From Stutzerimonas kunmingensis (GTDB taxonomy: Bacteria > Pseudomonadota > Gammaproteobacteria > Pseudomonadales > Pseudomonadaceae), in NCBI RefSeq assembly GCF_021432085.1, contig NZ_CP090366.1, positions 868,001 through 932,000 of the forward strand: a DNA stretch of 64,000 bases, given 5' to 3'. Shown one piece after another: positions 7,949 through 16,793 of the stretch. Position numbers and translations under genes: made by a program. Within the stretch, counting starts at the first letter, position 1. Each line of letters opens with the position of its first letter. Below the pieces are notes generated by a model. That model searched no databases. It was given only the letters and a program-made list of their open reading frames with translations, and had not been told where the DNA came from.

Positions 7949-9256
7949 GTGCGAAAAGTTCTTTTACCGCTGGGGTTGACGATGTTGTCGTGCAACCTCG
8001 CCTCTGCGCAGCCTTTAGAGTTGCCGACCTTCACACAGACCTTACCTGTCAGTGTGTCAAATACCTTCCCCGTTGAGTCTGTCGACTCCATAAGCTTTGT
8101 ACGCGCCTTGGAACTCGCTAGCTCTGCAAGCCCTGAACTGGCTGCTGCAAGACGTGAGCTGGCTGCTTCTCGCGCATTGATTAGCCAAGCAGGAGCACGT
8201 CCGAATCCAATATTGTCCGCTAGCCAGGAGGGAATCCGGGGCGATGCCCCGGAGACCACGCTTGAACTGAGCCAAGAAATAGAGCTGGGTGGTAAACGTT
8301 CGGCTCGTATTGAGGCAGCGCAACGCGCCATGGACGTAGCGGCCGCCGACCTACAGGACGCCCAAGCTCGACTGAGGGGGGCAGTGATGGGTGCATACTA
8401 CGATGTGCTTACTGCTCAAGAACGGCTGGACCTCGCTCAGGCTGCTTCAAAGCTTGCGAAGCAAGCTGTGAACGTTGCCAATCGACGTGTGAGGGCCGGC
8501 ATGGTCTCTCCCGTAGAGGAAACCCGGGCGCGGGTTGCGGCTACTGGAGTGCAAGTAGAGCTTGCCCAGGCCACAGCTGAACTCGAAGCTGCGCGCACTC
8601 GGCTGGCGGCCAACTGGGGAAATCCACAGCCACGCTTTGAGCGAGTAAAAGAGCCGGTAGAGGCAGTGCCTCCTCTTCCCGAGCTAGCTGAGCTTTATAG
8701 CCGTTTGAACGATTCCGCCCAACTAACCCGCGCGCGTCGGGAGGCTGAAAGACGTCGGGCTGCGTTGGAGCTGGAAAGGACGAATCGCTTTTCTAACGTG
8801 ACGGTTAGCGTAGGTGCCCAACGCTCAGATGAATATAACGGCACGCTGGGACTGGTGAGTATCTCGATGCCCCTGCCGTTGTTTGATCGAAACCAAGGCA
8901 ACATCGGAGCAGCACAGGAACGGGCCTACCAGGCGCAGGACGAGCTTAACGCCGTCCATATACGCCTGAAAAGCGAACTTTCCCAAGCGCACATGCGGCT
9001 GCGCACTGCTCGCCAGCAGTTCGAACTGTTGCGCAACGACATGCTCCCCAGTGCCCAAAGCGCTTATGAAGCTGCCAGCAAGGGGTTTGAACTAGGAAAG
9101 TTCACCTTCCTTGACGTACTGGATGCTCAACGCACGCTTTTCCAAGCCCGCTCTCAGTATCTGTCTGCGCTCTCGCAAGCTAACCAGGCGGCGGCGGAAA
9201 TCGCCCGAATCGTCGGCGATGGGTCGGCCGTTATCACCTCGGCCACTCAGCCATAA
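7949..9256 (+). CDS. czcC: Outer-membrane factor of the Czc efflux system
   Basis: A TolC-like outer-membrane channel (435 aa) of the tripartite CzcCBA cation exporter. It has the signal peptide MRKVLLPLGLTMLSCNLASA, then two coiled-coil OEP repeats rich in Ala, Gln and Arg (ASSASPELAAARRELAASRA, LAQAASKLAKQAVNVANRRV, ARQQFELLRNDMLPSAQSAY, GKFTFLDVLDAQRTLFQARSQ). The GTG start at 7949 is preceded by TAGGAG 6 nt upstream. The gene is followed 9 bp later by czcB. Confidence 0.93.
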   Translation: MRKVLLPLGLTMLSCNLASAQPLELPTFTQTLPVSVSNTFPVESVDSISFVRALELASSASPELAAARRELAASRALISQAGARPNPILSASQEGIRGDAPETTLELSQEIELGGKRSARIEAAQRAMDVAAADLQDAQARLRGAVMGAYYDVLTAQERLDLAQAASKLAKQAVNVANRRVRAGMVSPVEETRARVAATGVQVELAQATAELEAARTRLAANWGNPQPRFERVKEPVEAVPPLPELAELYSRLNDSAQLTRARREAERRRAALELERTNRFSNVTVSVGAQRSDEYNGTLGLVSISMPLPLFDRNQGNIGAAQERAYQAQDELNAVHIRLKSELSQAHMRLRTARQQFELLRNDMLPSAQSAYEAASKGFELGKFTFLDVLDAQRTLFQARSQYLSALSQANQAAAEIARIVGDGSAVITSATQP

Positions 9257-9265
9257 GGAATCCAT

Positions 9266-10642
9266 ATGAAAAGTAAATCGAATACATCTTCCTTGGCTGG
9301 TCACAAGAAGCAGATTTTTTGGATCGTCGTCATATTAAGCGTGGCACTTATGCTTGGCGGATTGCTTCTTCGCAGTAGTCCAACTGTGCCCGATGCGGGC
9401 GACGCACATAGCGAGCATGGTGACGAATCGGAGCATGAGGATGAAGGGCATTCGGATGAGGATGCAGAAGCAGAAGCAGAAGCAGAAGCAGAAGCAGAAG
9501 GAGAAGGAGATCATGGCCATGATGAAGGAGGCGCCGATAGCGATCACGAGGTCGGTGCGGCAGAGAAAGATGAGCATGACGATGGTCCTGAGGGAGCAGC
9601 GCACGCCGAAGCAGCAGAGGTAGAACTCTCAGAGACACAAATCCTAGCCGCGGGCATCTCGCTGGCAACCGCTCAGCCTGCACAGATACAAAGCGCAATC
9701 GAGCTGCCAGGTGAAATTACGTTTAACCAGGATCGCACAGCGCAAGTTGTGCCTCGTCTCTCAGGCGTCGTTGAAGCGGTCAAAGTCGATTTGGGCGAAC
9801 AGGTGAAACAGGGGCAAGTACTCGCTGTGATCGCGAGTACTGACCTGTCGGAACGTAGAAGCGAGCTCTACGCGGCACAAAAACGTCTTGCATTGGCTCA
9901 GAAAACCTATCGACGCGAAAAGGAGCTGTGGGAAGAGCGTATTTCCGCAGAACAGGATTATTTACAGGCACAACAGGCTCTACGGGAAGCAGAGCTGACT
10001 GTTGCGAATGCAAAAGCACAGCTACAAGCGCTTGGCAGTGATGCTGGCAAGCCAGACGCATTGAGCCGCTACGAACTCAGGGCGCCGTTCGATGGGATGA
10101 TCGTTGAGAAGGACATCACTCTCGGTGAGTCAGTCAATACCGATGACCAGATATTCATCATTTCCGATCTTTCTACCGTTTGGGCAGATATCAGCGTTCC
10201 TGCCAATGCACTCAGCGCGGTACGAGTCGGCAGCAACGCGGTTATCGAAGCCACAGCATTCGAGTCCAGTGCCAATGGCACCGTTTCTTATGTCGGCTCA
10301 CTTGTTGGTCAGCAAAGCCGCGCCGCTACCGCCCGGGTCACGCTTCCCAACCCGGAAGGTGTTTGGCGCCCCGGCCTGTTCGTCAAAGTGCGGGTAGGCT
10401 CTGGCGGAGCGTCCGTGCCGGTTGCAGTTAAGCCCGATGCGATCCACACATTGGAAGATAGTCCGGTGGTGTTTGTACGGACCGATCATGGCTTCGCCGC
10501 TCAGCCAATCGTGACTGGTCGCAGCGATAGTGAAGCGGTTGAAATCAAGGAAGGCCTCCAGCCCGGAGCGCGCTATGCCTTGGATAACAGCTTCATCATC
10601 AAGTCCGAGCTTGGCAAAGCCAGCGCCTCGCATGCTCACTGA
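9266..10642 (+). CDS. czcB: Periplasmic adaptor (membrane fusion) protein of the Czc efflux system
   Basis: A 458-aa adaptor linking CzcA and CzcC. An N-terminal membrane anchor (IFWIVVILSVALMLGGLLL) is followed by a strongly acidic, His-rich stretch at residues ~45-115 (HSEHGDESEHEDEGHSDED, then HGHDEGG and KDEHDDG) that probably binds metal. Next come a biotinyl-lipoyl domain (RLSGVVEAVKVDLGEQVKQG), an alpha-hairpin (ERRSELYAAQKRLALAQKTY) and beta-barrel domains. Inside the acidic part, six tandem GCAGAA hexamers encode an (Ala-Glu)6 tract. The gene lies between czcC and czcA with short spacers, so one transcript is expected. Confidence 0.93.
   Translation: MKSKSNTSSLAGHKKQIFWIVVILSVALMLGGLLLRSSPTVPDAGDAHSEHGDESEHEDEGHSDEDAEAEAEAEAEAEGEGDHGHDEGGADSDHEVGAAEKDEHDDGPEGAAHAEAAEVELSETQILAAGISLATAQPAQIQSAIELPGEITFNQDRTAQVVPRLSGVVEAVKVDLGEQVKQGQVLAVIASTDLSERRSELYAAQKRLALAQKTYRREKELWEERISAEQDYLQAQQALREAELTVANAKAQLQALGSDAGKPDALSRYELRAPFDGMIVEKDITLGESVNTDDQIFIISDLSTVWADISVPANALSAVRVGSNAVIEATAFESSANGTVSYVGSLVGQQSRAATARVTLPNPEGVWRPGLFVKVRVGSGGASVPVAVKPDAIHTLEDSPVVFVRTDHGFAAQPIVTGRSDSEAVEIKEGLQPGARYALDNSFIIKSELGKASASHAH
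9464..9499 (+). repeat. Hexanucleotide microsatellite (GCAGAA)6 in czcB
   Basis: Six perfect tandem copies of GCAGAA encode alternating Ala-Glu. Slippage would change length by whole codons and leave the frame intact. Confidence 0.95.
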
Positions 10643-10659
10643 TACGGAGTTATAGAATC

Positions 10660-13600
10660 GTGTTCGAACGTATCATTCGTTTTTCTATAGAGCATCGTTG
10701 GCTGGTTTTGCTAGCCGTACTTGGCATGGCAGCGTTAGGAGCTTACAGCTACCAAAAGCTGCCTATCGATGCTGTCCCTGATATCACCAACGTACAGGTG
10801 CAAATCAACACTGCGGCGCCAGGTTATTCGCCGTTGGAAGTGGAACAGCGTATTACCTACCCGCTCGAGACGGTAATGGCCGGGTTGCCCAAGCTCGAGC
10901 AGACCCGTTCCTTGTCTCGATATGGCCTGTCTCAAATCACAGTTATTTTTGAGGAAGGCACTAACATCTATTTTGCCCGCCAGCTTGTAAATGAGCGCCT
11001 GGGTGGAGCCAAAGATCAGCTTCCTGAAGGCGCCACTCCAACACTTGGCCCTATTTCCACAGGGCTTGGCGAAATCTATTTTTGGACGGTTGAAGCTGAG
11101 GAAGGTGCCGCCAAATCGGACGGTACGCCTTATACCCCTACTGACTTGCGTGAGATTCAAGATTGGATCATCAAACCGCAAGTCCGTAATGTGCCAGGTG
11201 TTACTGAGATCAATACGATCGGAGGATATGCAAAGGAATATCAGATCGCCCCCAACCCAGACACGTTGCGGTCGTTTGGACTAACACTACAAGATCTGAT
11301 CGAGGCGGTTGAGCAAAACAATAACAATCTAGGTGCCGGGTATATTGAAAAACGAGGCGAGCAGTATCTTGTTCGTGCTCCAGGACAAATGCAGTCAGTA
11401 GAGGACATCCGCAATACCCTTATTAGCAACGTTGACGGTACCCCAGTACGTATCCGCGACGTTGCGACGGTCGAGGTTGGAAAGGAGCTCCGTACTGGCG
11501 CAGCCACCGAGAATGGCCGCGAAGTGGTTCTAGGTACGGCTTTCATGCTTATCGGTGAAAATAGCCGGGTAGTTTCTAGGGCTGTCGATGACAAGATGAA
11601 AGAGATAAACCTTTCGCTTCCAGAGGGCGTAAAGGCGATTACTGTCTACGATCGAACTGTACTCGTAGACAAAGCTATATCCACCGTTAAGAAGAACCTC
11701 ACTGAGGGTGCCATTCTTGTTGTGGTTATACTTTTTCTCTTCTTGGGCAATATCCGTGCGGCGATCCTAACCGCACTTGTTATACCGCTGGCGATGCTCT
11801 TTACGTTCACCGGCATGGTAGCCAACGAGGTCAGCGCCAACCTGATGAGCTTAGGCGCATTGGATTTCGGCATCATTATCGATGGTGCCGTGGTGATTGT
11901 TGAGAACTGCGTGCGTCGACTTGCTCACGCTCAGTCCCATCACGGGCGGGCATTAACGCTGTCCGAACGGCTTCATGAAGTGTTCGCTGCGGCAAAGGAA
12001 GTGCGTCGGCCTCTACTCTATGGGCAGCTGATCATTATGATCGTATATCTGCCGATATTCGCCCTTACAGGGGTAGAAGGTAAGATGTTCACGCCCATGG
12101 CGTTTACCGTAGTGACAGCGCTATTCGGGGCGATGATTCTCTCGGTGACGTTCGTCCCGGCAGCCGTTGCGCTCTTTATCGGCAAGCGTGTTACAGAGAA
12201 GGAAAACTTTCTAATCCGCAATGCTAAACGGGCCTACGCACCTGCATTCGATGCGGTGATGTCCAACAAGCCAGTAGTGCTCACCTTTGCCGTTGTTGCA
12301 GTTGTACTTTCCGGCCTCGTAGGGGCACGTATGGGCAGTGAATTCGTGCCTAGCCTCAACGAGGGGGACTTCGCTATCCAAGCCCTTCGTGTACCGGCTA
12401 CCAGCCTTAGTCAGTCTGTCGAGATGCAGCAGCAGCTGGAGCGAAAGCTCATGGATGAGTTTCCGGAGATCGAGCGGATTTTTGCGCGCACAGGCACTGC
12501 GGAGGTGGCATCCGATGCCATGCCTCCAAACATCTCTGACGGGTACGTCATGCTGAAGCCACAAGAGCAGTGGCCGGATCCAGGCAAGTCGCGCGACGAA
12601 CTCTTAAGCGAGGTCCAAGCATCCGCCGCTGAGTTACCGGGCAATAACTACGAGTTTTCCCAGCCTATTCAGCTGCGTTTCAACGAGTTGATTTCCGGTG
12701 TTCGTGCCGCTGTAGCCGTGAAAATCTATGGTGATGACATGGAGGTTCTTAACAGCACGGCGGCGGAAGTGTCCGAGGTGCTAGGACAAGTACCAGGCGC
12801 CTCCGAGGTTACGGTCGAGCAAACGACTGGCCTTCCTATGCTCACGATTGATATCGATCGCGATCAAATCGCACGATACGGCCTGAGTTTAGATACTGTA
12901 CAGCAAGCGGTTGCAGTAGCCATCGGGGGCCGAGAGGCAGGCACCTTGTTTCAAGGAGACCGGCGTTTCGATATCGTAGTTCGTTTACCGGACGAGATAC
13001 GAAGCGATCTCGCCGCAATTGAGAGGCTCCCAATTGCCCTTCCAAGGGAATTAAACAGCGCCATAAGTTATATCCCCCTCGGCGAGGTGGCCACTCTGGA
13101 TTTGGCCCCCGGTCCGAATCAGATCAGTAGAGAGGAAGGGAAACGGCGAATTGTCGTTAGTGCAAACGTCCGTGGTCGGGACATTGGATCATTCGTATCT
13201 GAGGCAGAACAGAAAATCCAGGCCCAGGTAGATATCCCGTCAGGTTATTGGATCGACTGGGGCGGTACCTTTGAGCAGCTTGAATCGGCAACGAAGCGGC
13301 TGCAGATTGTCGTCCCTGTGGCGCTGCTCCTGGTCTTCATTCTGCTTTTCATGATGTTCAACAATGTCAAAGACGGCTTGTTGGTGTTTACAGGGATTCC
13401 ATTTGCGCTCACCGGAGGCATTGTTGCGCTGTGGCTGAGAGATATCCCATTGTCCATTTCAGCAGGAGTTGGCTTTATTGCTCTGTCGGGCGTCGCCGTT
13501 CTAAATGGCCTGGTAATGATCTCCTTCATCCGTAGCCTACGGGAGCAAGGTTTACCTCTGGGCACCGCGATCCGCGAGGGCGCTCTGACCCGGCTACGGC

Positions 13601-13830
13601 CGGTATTGATGACAGCCTTGGTGGCTTCACTCGGGTTCGTTCCGATGGCCTTGAATGTGGGTACCGGTGCAGAGGTACAGCGCCCCCTTGCGACGGTGGT
13701 AATCGGGGGGATTCTCTCCTCAACGGTGCTAACGCTATTAGTTTTGCCGTTGCTCTACCAGATGGCTCATCGGCGCGAAGACGAATTGGAGGAGCAAGAA
13801 ATCGCGCTAGCCGCCGACAGAACGAGCTAG
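10660..13830 (+). CDS. czcA: Heavy-metal RND efflux pump CzcA
   Basis: A 1056-aa proton-driven inner-membrane pump that exports Zn, Cd and Co through CzcB/CzcC. It starts MFERIIRFSIEHRWLVLL, has twelve predicted membrane segments in two halves and two large periplasmic loops. The HME-RND signature is visible in TM4: LDFGIIIDGAVVIVENCV has the spaced acidic residues of CzcA-type (Zn/Cd/Co) rather than CusA-type pumps. GTG start at 10660. It is the last gene of the operon and is followed by a strong terminator at 13851. Confidence 0.95.
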   Translation: MFERIIRFSIEHRWLVLLAVLGMAALGAYSYQKLPIDAVPDITNVQVQINTAAPGYSPLEVEQRITYPLETVMAGLPKLEQTRSLSRYGLSQITVIFEEGTNIYFARQLVNERLGGAKDQLPEGATPTLGPISTGLGEIYFWTVEAEEGAAKSDGTPYTPTDLREIQDWIIKPQVRNVPGVTEINTIGGYAKEYQIAPNPDTLRSFGLTLQDLIEAVEQNNNNLGAGYIEKRGEQYLVRAPGQMQSVEDIRNTLISNVDGTPVRIRDVATVEVGKELRTGAATENGREVVLGTAFMLIGENSRVVSRAVDDKMKEINLSLPEGVKAITVYDRTVLVDKAISTVKKNLTEGAILVVVILFLFLGNIRAAILTALVIPLAMLFTFTGMVANEVSANLMSLGALDFGIIIDGAVVIVENCVRRLAHAQSHHGRALTLSERLHEVFAAAKEVRRPLLYGQLIIMIVYLPIFALTGVEGKMFTPMAFTVVTALFGAMILSVTFVPAAVALFIGKRVTEKENFLIRNAKRAYAPAFDAVMSNKPVVLTFAVVAVVLSGLVGARMGSEFVPSLNEGDFAIQALRVPATSLSQSVEMQQQLERKLMDEFPEIERIFARTGTAEVASDAMPPNISDGYVMLKPQEQWPDPGKSRDELLSEVQASAAELPGNNYEFSQPIQLRFNELISGVRAAVAVKIYGDDMEVLNSTAAEVSEVLGQVPGASEVTVEQTTGLPMLTIDIDRDQIARYGLSLDTVQQAVAVAIGGREAGTLFQGDRRFDIVVRLPDEIRSDLAAIERLPIALPRELNSAISYIPLGEVATLDLAPGPNQISREEGKRRIVVSANVRGRDIGSFVSEAEQKIQAQVDIPSGYWIDWGGTFEQLESATKRLQIVVPVALLLVFILLFMMFNNVKDGLLVFTGIPFALTGGIVALWLRDIPLSISAGVGFIALSGVAVLNGLVMISFIRSLREQGLPLGTAIREGALTRLRPVLMTALVASLGFVPMALNVGTGAEVQRPLATVVIGGILSSTVLTLLVLPLLYQMAHRREDELEEQEIALAADRTS

Positions 13831-13850
13831 ATATCGGATGGCGGTACACA

Positions 13851-13886
13851 ACGCCCCGTTCTTGCTAGCAAGCAAGAACGGGGCGT
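13851..13886 (+). terminator. Strong stem-loop after czcA
   Basis: A perfect 16-bp inverted repeat (ACGCCCCGTTCTTGCT and its complement) with a 4-nt loop lies 20 bp after the czcA stop. No long T tract follows, so it may act as a terminator or as an RNA-stabilising hairpin. Confidence 0.75.
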
Positions 13887-14094
13887 GTTGATTATCGGAG
13901 CGCTAAGTTCATTAGCGGCGCAGCGGGCAGTACAGCCTTGGTGGCGCAGGTCTGATGCATCTAAGCGGTAAATAAGAAACTTGCTCGCGCTAAGTGCTAT
14001 GACCTGCGCTACATACGCCTCCTCGACCTGATGGCTTTCACCCAAGGTGAGCTGACGAAGGATTATGCGAGCAGCGGCTGACCTGCCCTGGTTG

Positions 14095-14170
14095 GCAGCA
14101 AGGGGCGATAGCTACGACAACGCCCTGGCTGGAATGATCAGCAGGCTGTACAAGACCGAGCTGACACCTT
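14095..14170 (+). pseudogene. Remnant of an IS3-family transposase (OrfB C-terminal part)
   Basis: From 14104 the + strand encodes GDSYDNALAGMISRLYKTEL, the conserved block around the last catalytic acid of IS3-type transposases (normally GDSYDNALAE). The Glu is replaced by Gly, and there is no intact reading frame around it. The rest of 13890-14379 contains no gene I recognise. Confidence 0.75.
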
Positions 14171-14379
14171 CAATCATGCACGAACCGCGAGACCGCTGAG
14201 ATGACGACCCCCGACATGGATGCGGGGTAGGCCACCAGCGTCTGTTCAGCTCACTCGATATGCTCCTTGCGAAGGCTAATAACAACAGATCAGGCGATGG
14301 CGGCCTGACTTAAACGAAACGGCTTTTATAAATCAAGGGCGATTCGCTGGTAGCGATGTTGCGGGCAAGTTATGGAAAC

Positions 14380-14402
14380 AAAAAAGCGCCCCGAAGGCGC
14401 TT
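14380..14402 (-). terminator. Terminator of the PtrA-like gene
   Basis: AAGCGCC-CCGA-AGGCGCTT with the A run at 14378-14385 reads as a stem followed by a T tract on the minus strand, 67 bp downstream of the stop of the 14470-14700 gene. Confidence 0.8.
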
Positions 14403-14469
14403 AGAGTGCAACTGCTTCCAAAGGAGCTTGGAAGCTGCCGGAGGCGAATATCGTTCAGATATGAAGCGG

Positions 14470-14700
14470 TTAGTCAGCTTTGGTTTCTTTCTTGCTTTCC
14501 GTATTGTTCTGATCTTGGCGGGTATCCTTAATCTGTAATTCGTCTATTTTTCGTTTGGCGGATTCGGTTCCGTGAATTCGTTTTTGATCTGCTCGGAATT
14601 TTTCATTAAATTTAATTGAGCGGTCATAGCCATCTTCTGCATAAGACAATGCGGAGCCGCAGATTACCAAACCAACAACAATAGCTTTCAACAGATTCAT
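14470..14700 (-). CDS. Small secreted protein, PtrA-like (metal-responsive)
   Basis: A 76-aa protein with a clear signal peptide (MNLLKAIVVGLVICGSALSYA) and a highly charged mature part (EDGYDRSIKFNEKFRADQKR...ESKKETKAD). GAGGA lies 8-12 nt before the ATG at 14700. Layout and composition resemble the small metal-induced PtrA-type periplasmic proteins of Pseudomonas, whose role is poorly defined. A perfect 12-bp inverted repeat at 14805-14833 and a terminator at 14380 bracket it as a single-gene unit. Family assignment is moderate. Confidence 0.65.
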   Translation of the reverse strand: MNLLKAIVVGLVICGSALSYAEDGYDRSIKFNEKFRADQKRIHGTESAKRKIDELQIKDTRQDQNNTESKKETKAD

Positions 14701-14804
14701 AGGGCAGTCCTCGCTAAATTCAAAGGTGGCTTGCTGAGCTTTCTCGCTGAGCCCTGCAGGTTCGAATGAATTTTGCGTGATTGAAGCTAACAGCAGCATG
14801 AGCC

Positions 14805-14833
14805 AAGCATTACATTATTGAAATGTAATGCTT
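14805..14833. promoter_or_regulatory. Perfect inverted repeat upstream of the PtrA-like gene
   Basis: AAGCATTACATT-N5-AATGTAATGCTT, a perfect 12-bp dyad about 105 bp before the ATG. It embeds the ATTACA and TGTAAT half-sites of the putative CzcR box but with longer spacing. Probably an operator (inference). Confidence 0.5.
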
Positions 14834-14928
14834 CCATTGCGCGGTGACATGAGCGCCTTGCTTCGTCATGTCAGCACCGAGGCGCACCAATCTGCAAGGG
14901 CCTATCCTACGAAAAGAATGATTGGAAG

Positions 14929-14944
14929 ATTACAATTTTGTCAT
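14929..14944. promoter_or_regulatory. Putative CzcR box upstream of the CDF gene
   Basis: ATTACA-ATTT-TGTCAT, a one-mismatch version of the dyad at 6156. It lies in the 477-base divergent intergenic region (14701-15177) between the PtrA-like gene and the CDF gene. Nothing else in that region is recognisable. Confidence 0.4.
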
Positions 14945-15177
14945 CCTCGGATTGACGCCGTATCATCTATCATTAGCGAGCAACGTCGTTTAACGTTTGA
15001 GAGGGATCGGCCAGTTATCGGCAAGTTTCAGACGATAATGCACGAACTCGCTTGAGAGTGGTCCCATTTCTGTCAGTGTGGTTTGGAAGGCCAGATGGTA
15101 TTGGTGCTAGTATTATCTATTACTTTTTTTGGGCTCCCTATCCTTGACTTATGTTATTTAAGGACGGTTAAAAACCA

Positions 15178-16098
15178 ATGACTCACGAACATAACCATAA
15201 CACCGAAGCCATAGGCGATAAGCGTTTAATCGCTGCCATTGGCGTTAATACTGTGCTAACTCTGGCACAAGTTGTTGGAGGAATACTTTCTGGCAGTTTA
15301 TCGCTCATAGCTGACGCGCTACATAACTTGAGCGATGCCGCATCACTGGTTATTGCGCTCATCGCACGTAAAATCGGTCGCAAACCGCCAGATGCTTTTA
15401 AAACCTTCGGCTACCGACGCAGTGAAACCATAGCGGCTTTGATTAACTTGGTCACGCTGATTATCGTTGGTCTCTACCTCATCTACGAAGCTATAGGTCG
15501 GTTTTTTGCCCCACAGCCCATTGAAGGATGGACAGTGGTCGTGGTGGCGGGAATAGCCTTGATTGTAGATGTCGTCACGGCCTTGCTCACCTACACAATG
15601 TCTAAGAATAGCATGAATATAAAGGCGGCATTCCTGCACAATGTGTCGGATGCGCTGGCCTCCGTCGGGGTTATTATTGCCGGAACATTGATTCTTCTGT
15701 ATGGCTGGTACTGGACGGATACTGTCCTGACACTGATGATTGCTGGGTACGTGCTCTGGCAGGGCTTTAGCATGCTGCCTAAAACCATTCACTTGTTAAT
15801 GGAGGGCGCACCAGAAGGAGTTTCCATCACTGATATAATCAATGTCATGGAGCAAGTGGACGACGTTGTGAGTGTTCACCACGTACATGTCTGGGAAATT
15901 GCCGAACATTCAACTGCATTGGAAGCTCACGTTGTCATCAAGAAGGCTAGCCTGCCCGAAATTGAACGAGTAAAGACTGATTTAAAACGAGTACTTCATG
16001 AGCAATTCAAAGTCAGCCACTCGACACTTGAAATGGAACTAGACGGCAGTGTTTGTATCGACACCAGGCAGGCCGACAGTCATCGCAGCGAAGCATAA
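15178..16098 (+). CDS. czcD: Cation diffusion facilitator, CzcD/ZitB-like
   Basis: A 306-aa inner-membrane metal/proton antiporter for Zn, Cd or Co. It has a His-rich N-terminus (MTHEHNHNTE), six hydrophobic segments and the metal-binding residues in TM2 (SLIADALHNLSDA) and TM5 (AAFLHNVSDALASVG), the HxxxD pairs of Zn transporters. The cytoplasmic C-terminal domain includes VHHVHVWEI and LEAHVVI. It complements CzcCBA by delivering cytoplasmic metal to the periplasm (family knowledge). Confidence 0.94.
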   Translation: MTHEHNHNTEAIGDKRLIAAIGVNTVLTLAQVVGGILSGSLSLIADALHNLSDAASLVIALIARKIGRKPPDAFKTFGYRRSETIAALINLVTLIIVGLYLIYEAIGRFFAPQPIEGWTVVVVAGIALIVDVVTALLTYTMSKNSMNIKAAFLHNVSDALASVGVIIAGTLILLYGWYWTDTVLTLMIAGYVLWQGFSMLPKTIHLLMEGAPEGVSITDIINVMEQVDDVVSVHHVHVWEIAEHSTALEAHVVIKKASLPEIERVKTDLKRVLHEQFKVSHSTLEMELDGSVCIDTRQADSHRSEA

Positions 16099-16270
16099 GC
16101 CTGCTTTGCGCTCAACGCTGTTGCTAGACAGTTAGCTCGATATCAACCGGAGTGAACTTGTGACATCACTCGTTGCCGCTATGTCATCGACCAGAGACAT
16201 GCTAGGGACAGTCTGAAAAAGACTTTCTGATTTTGGCAAAATAGCCGAACGCCACCCACCGAGTTTTCTG

Positions 16271-16793
16271 ATGAAGCAGATGACCTTCGCCGATGCCGAG
16301 TACGCCGGCAAGCGCAAGCAGACCCGCAAAGAGCTGTTCCTGATCGAGATGGATCGGGTGGTGCCGTGGAAGGGGTTGATTGCCCTGATCGAGCCGCATT
16401 ACCCCAAGGGTGAAGGTGGCCGTCCGGCGTACCCGTTGATGGCAATGCTGCGGGTTCATCTAATGCAAAACTGGTTCGGTTATAGCGATCCAGCGATGGA
16501 GGAGGCACTGTACGAGACCACCATCCTGCGGCAGTTCGCGGGGCTGAGCCTGGAGCGTATCCCCGACGAAACCACCATCCTCAACTTCCGTCGCCTGCTG
16601 GAGAAACACGAACTGGCTGCTGGCATCCTGGCCGTGATCAATGGCTACCTGGGTGACCGTGGCCTGTCGCTGCGCCAAGGCACCATCGTCGATGCCACGC
16701 TGATCAATGCGCCGAGTTCGACCAAGAACAAAGACGGCAAGCGCGACCCAGAGATGCACCAGACCAAGAAGGGCAACCAGTATTACTTTGGCA
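16271..16793 (+). pseudogene. IS5-family transposase, 5' exon
   Basis: The N-terminal half of a DDE transposase (MKQMTFADAEYAGKRKQTRK..., RGRPAY-like motif GGRPAYPLMAML, IVDATLINAPSSTKN carrying the first catalytic Asp). The frame is cut by the group II intron after TTTGGCA. Splicing at 16793/18976 restores GGC ATG AAG and continues the protein as MKAHIGVDDESG. With the downstream exon the protein would be 326 aa, apart from a frameshift near 19252. Confidence 0.88.
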
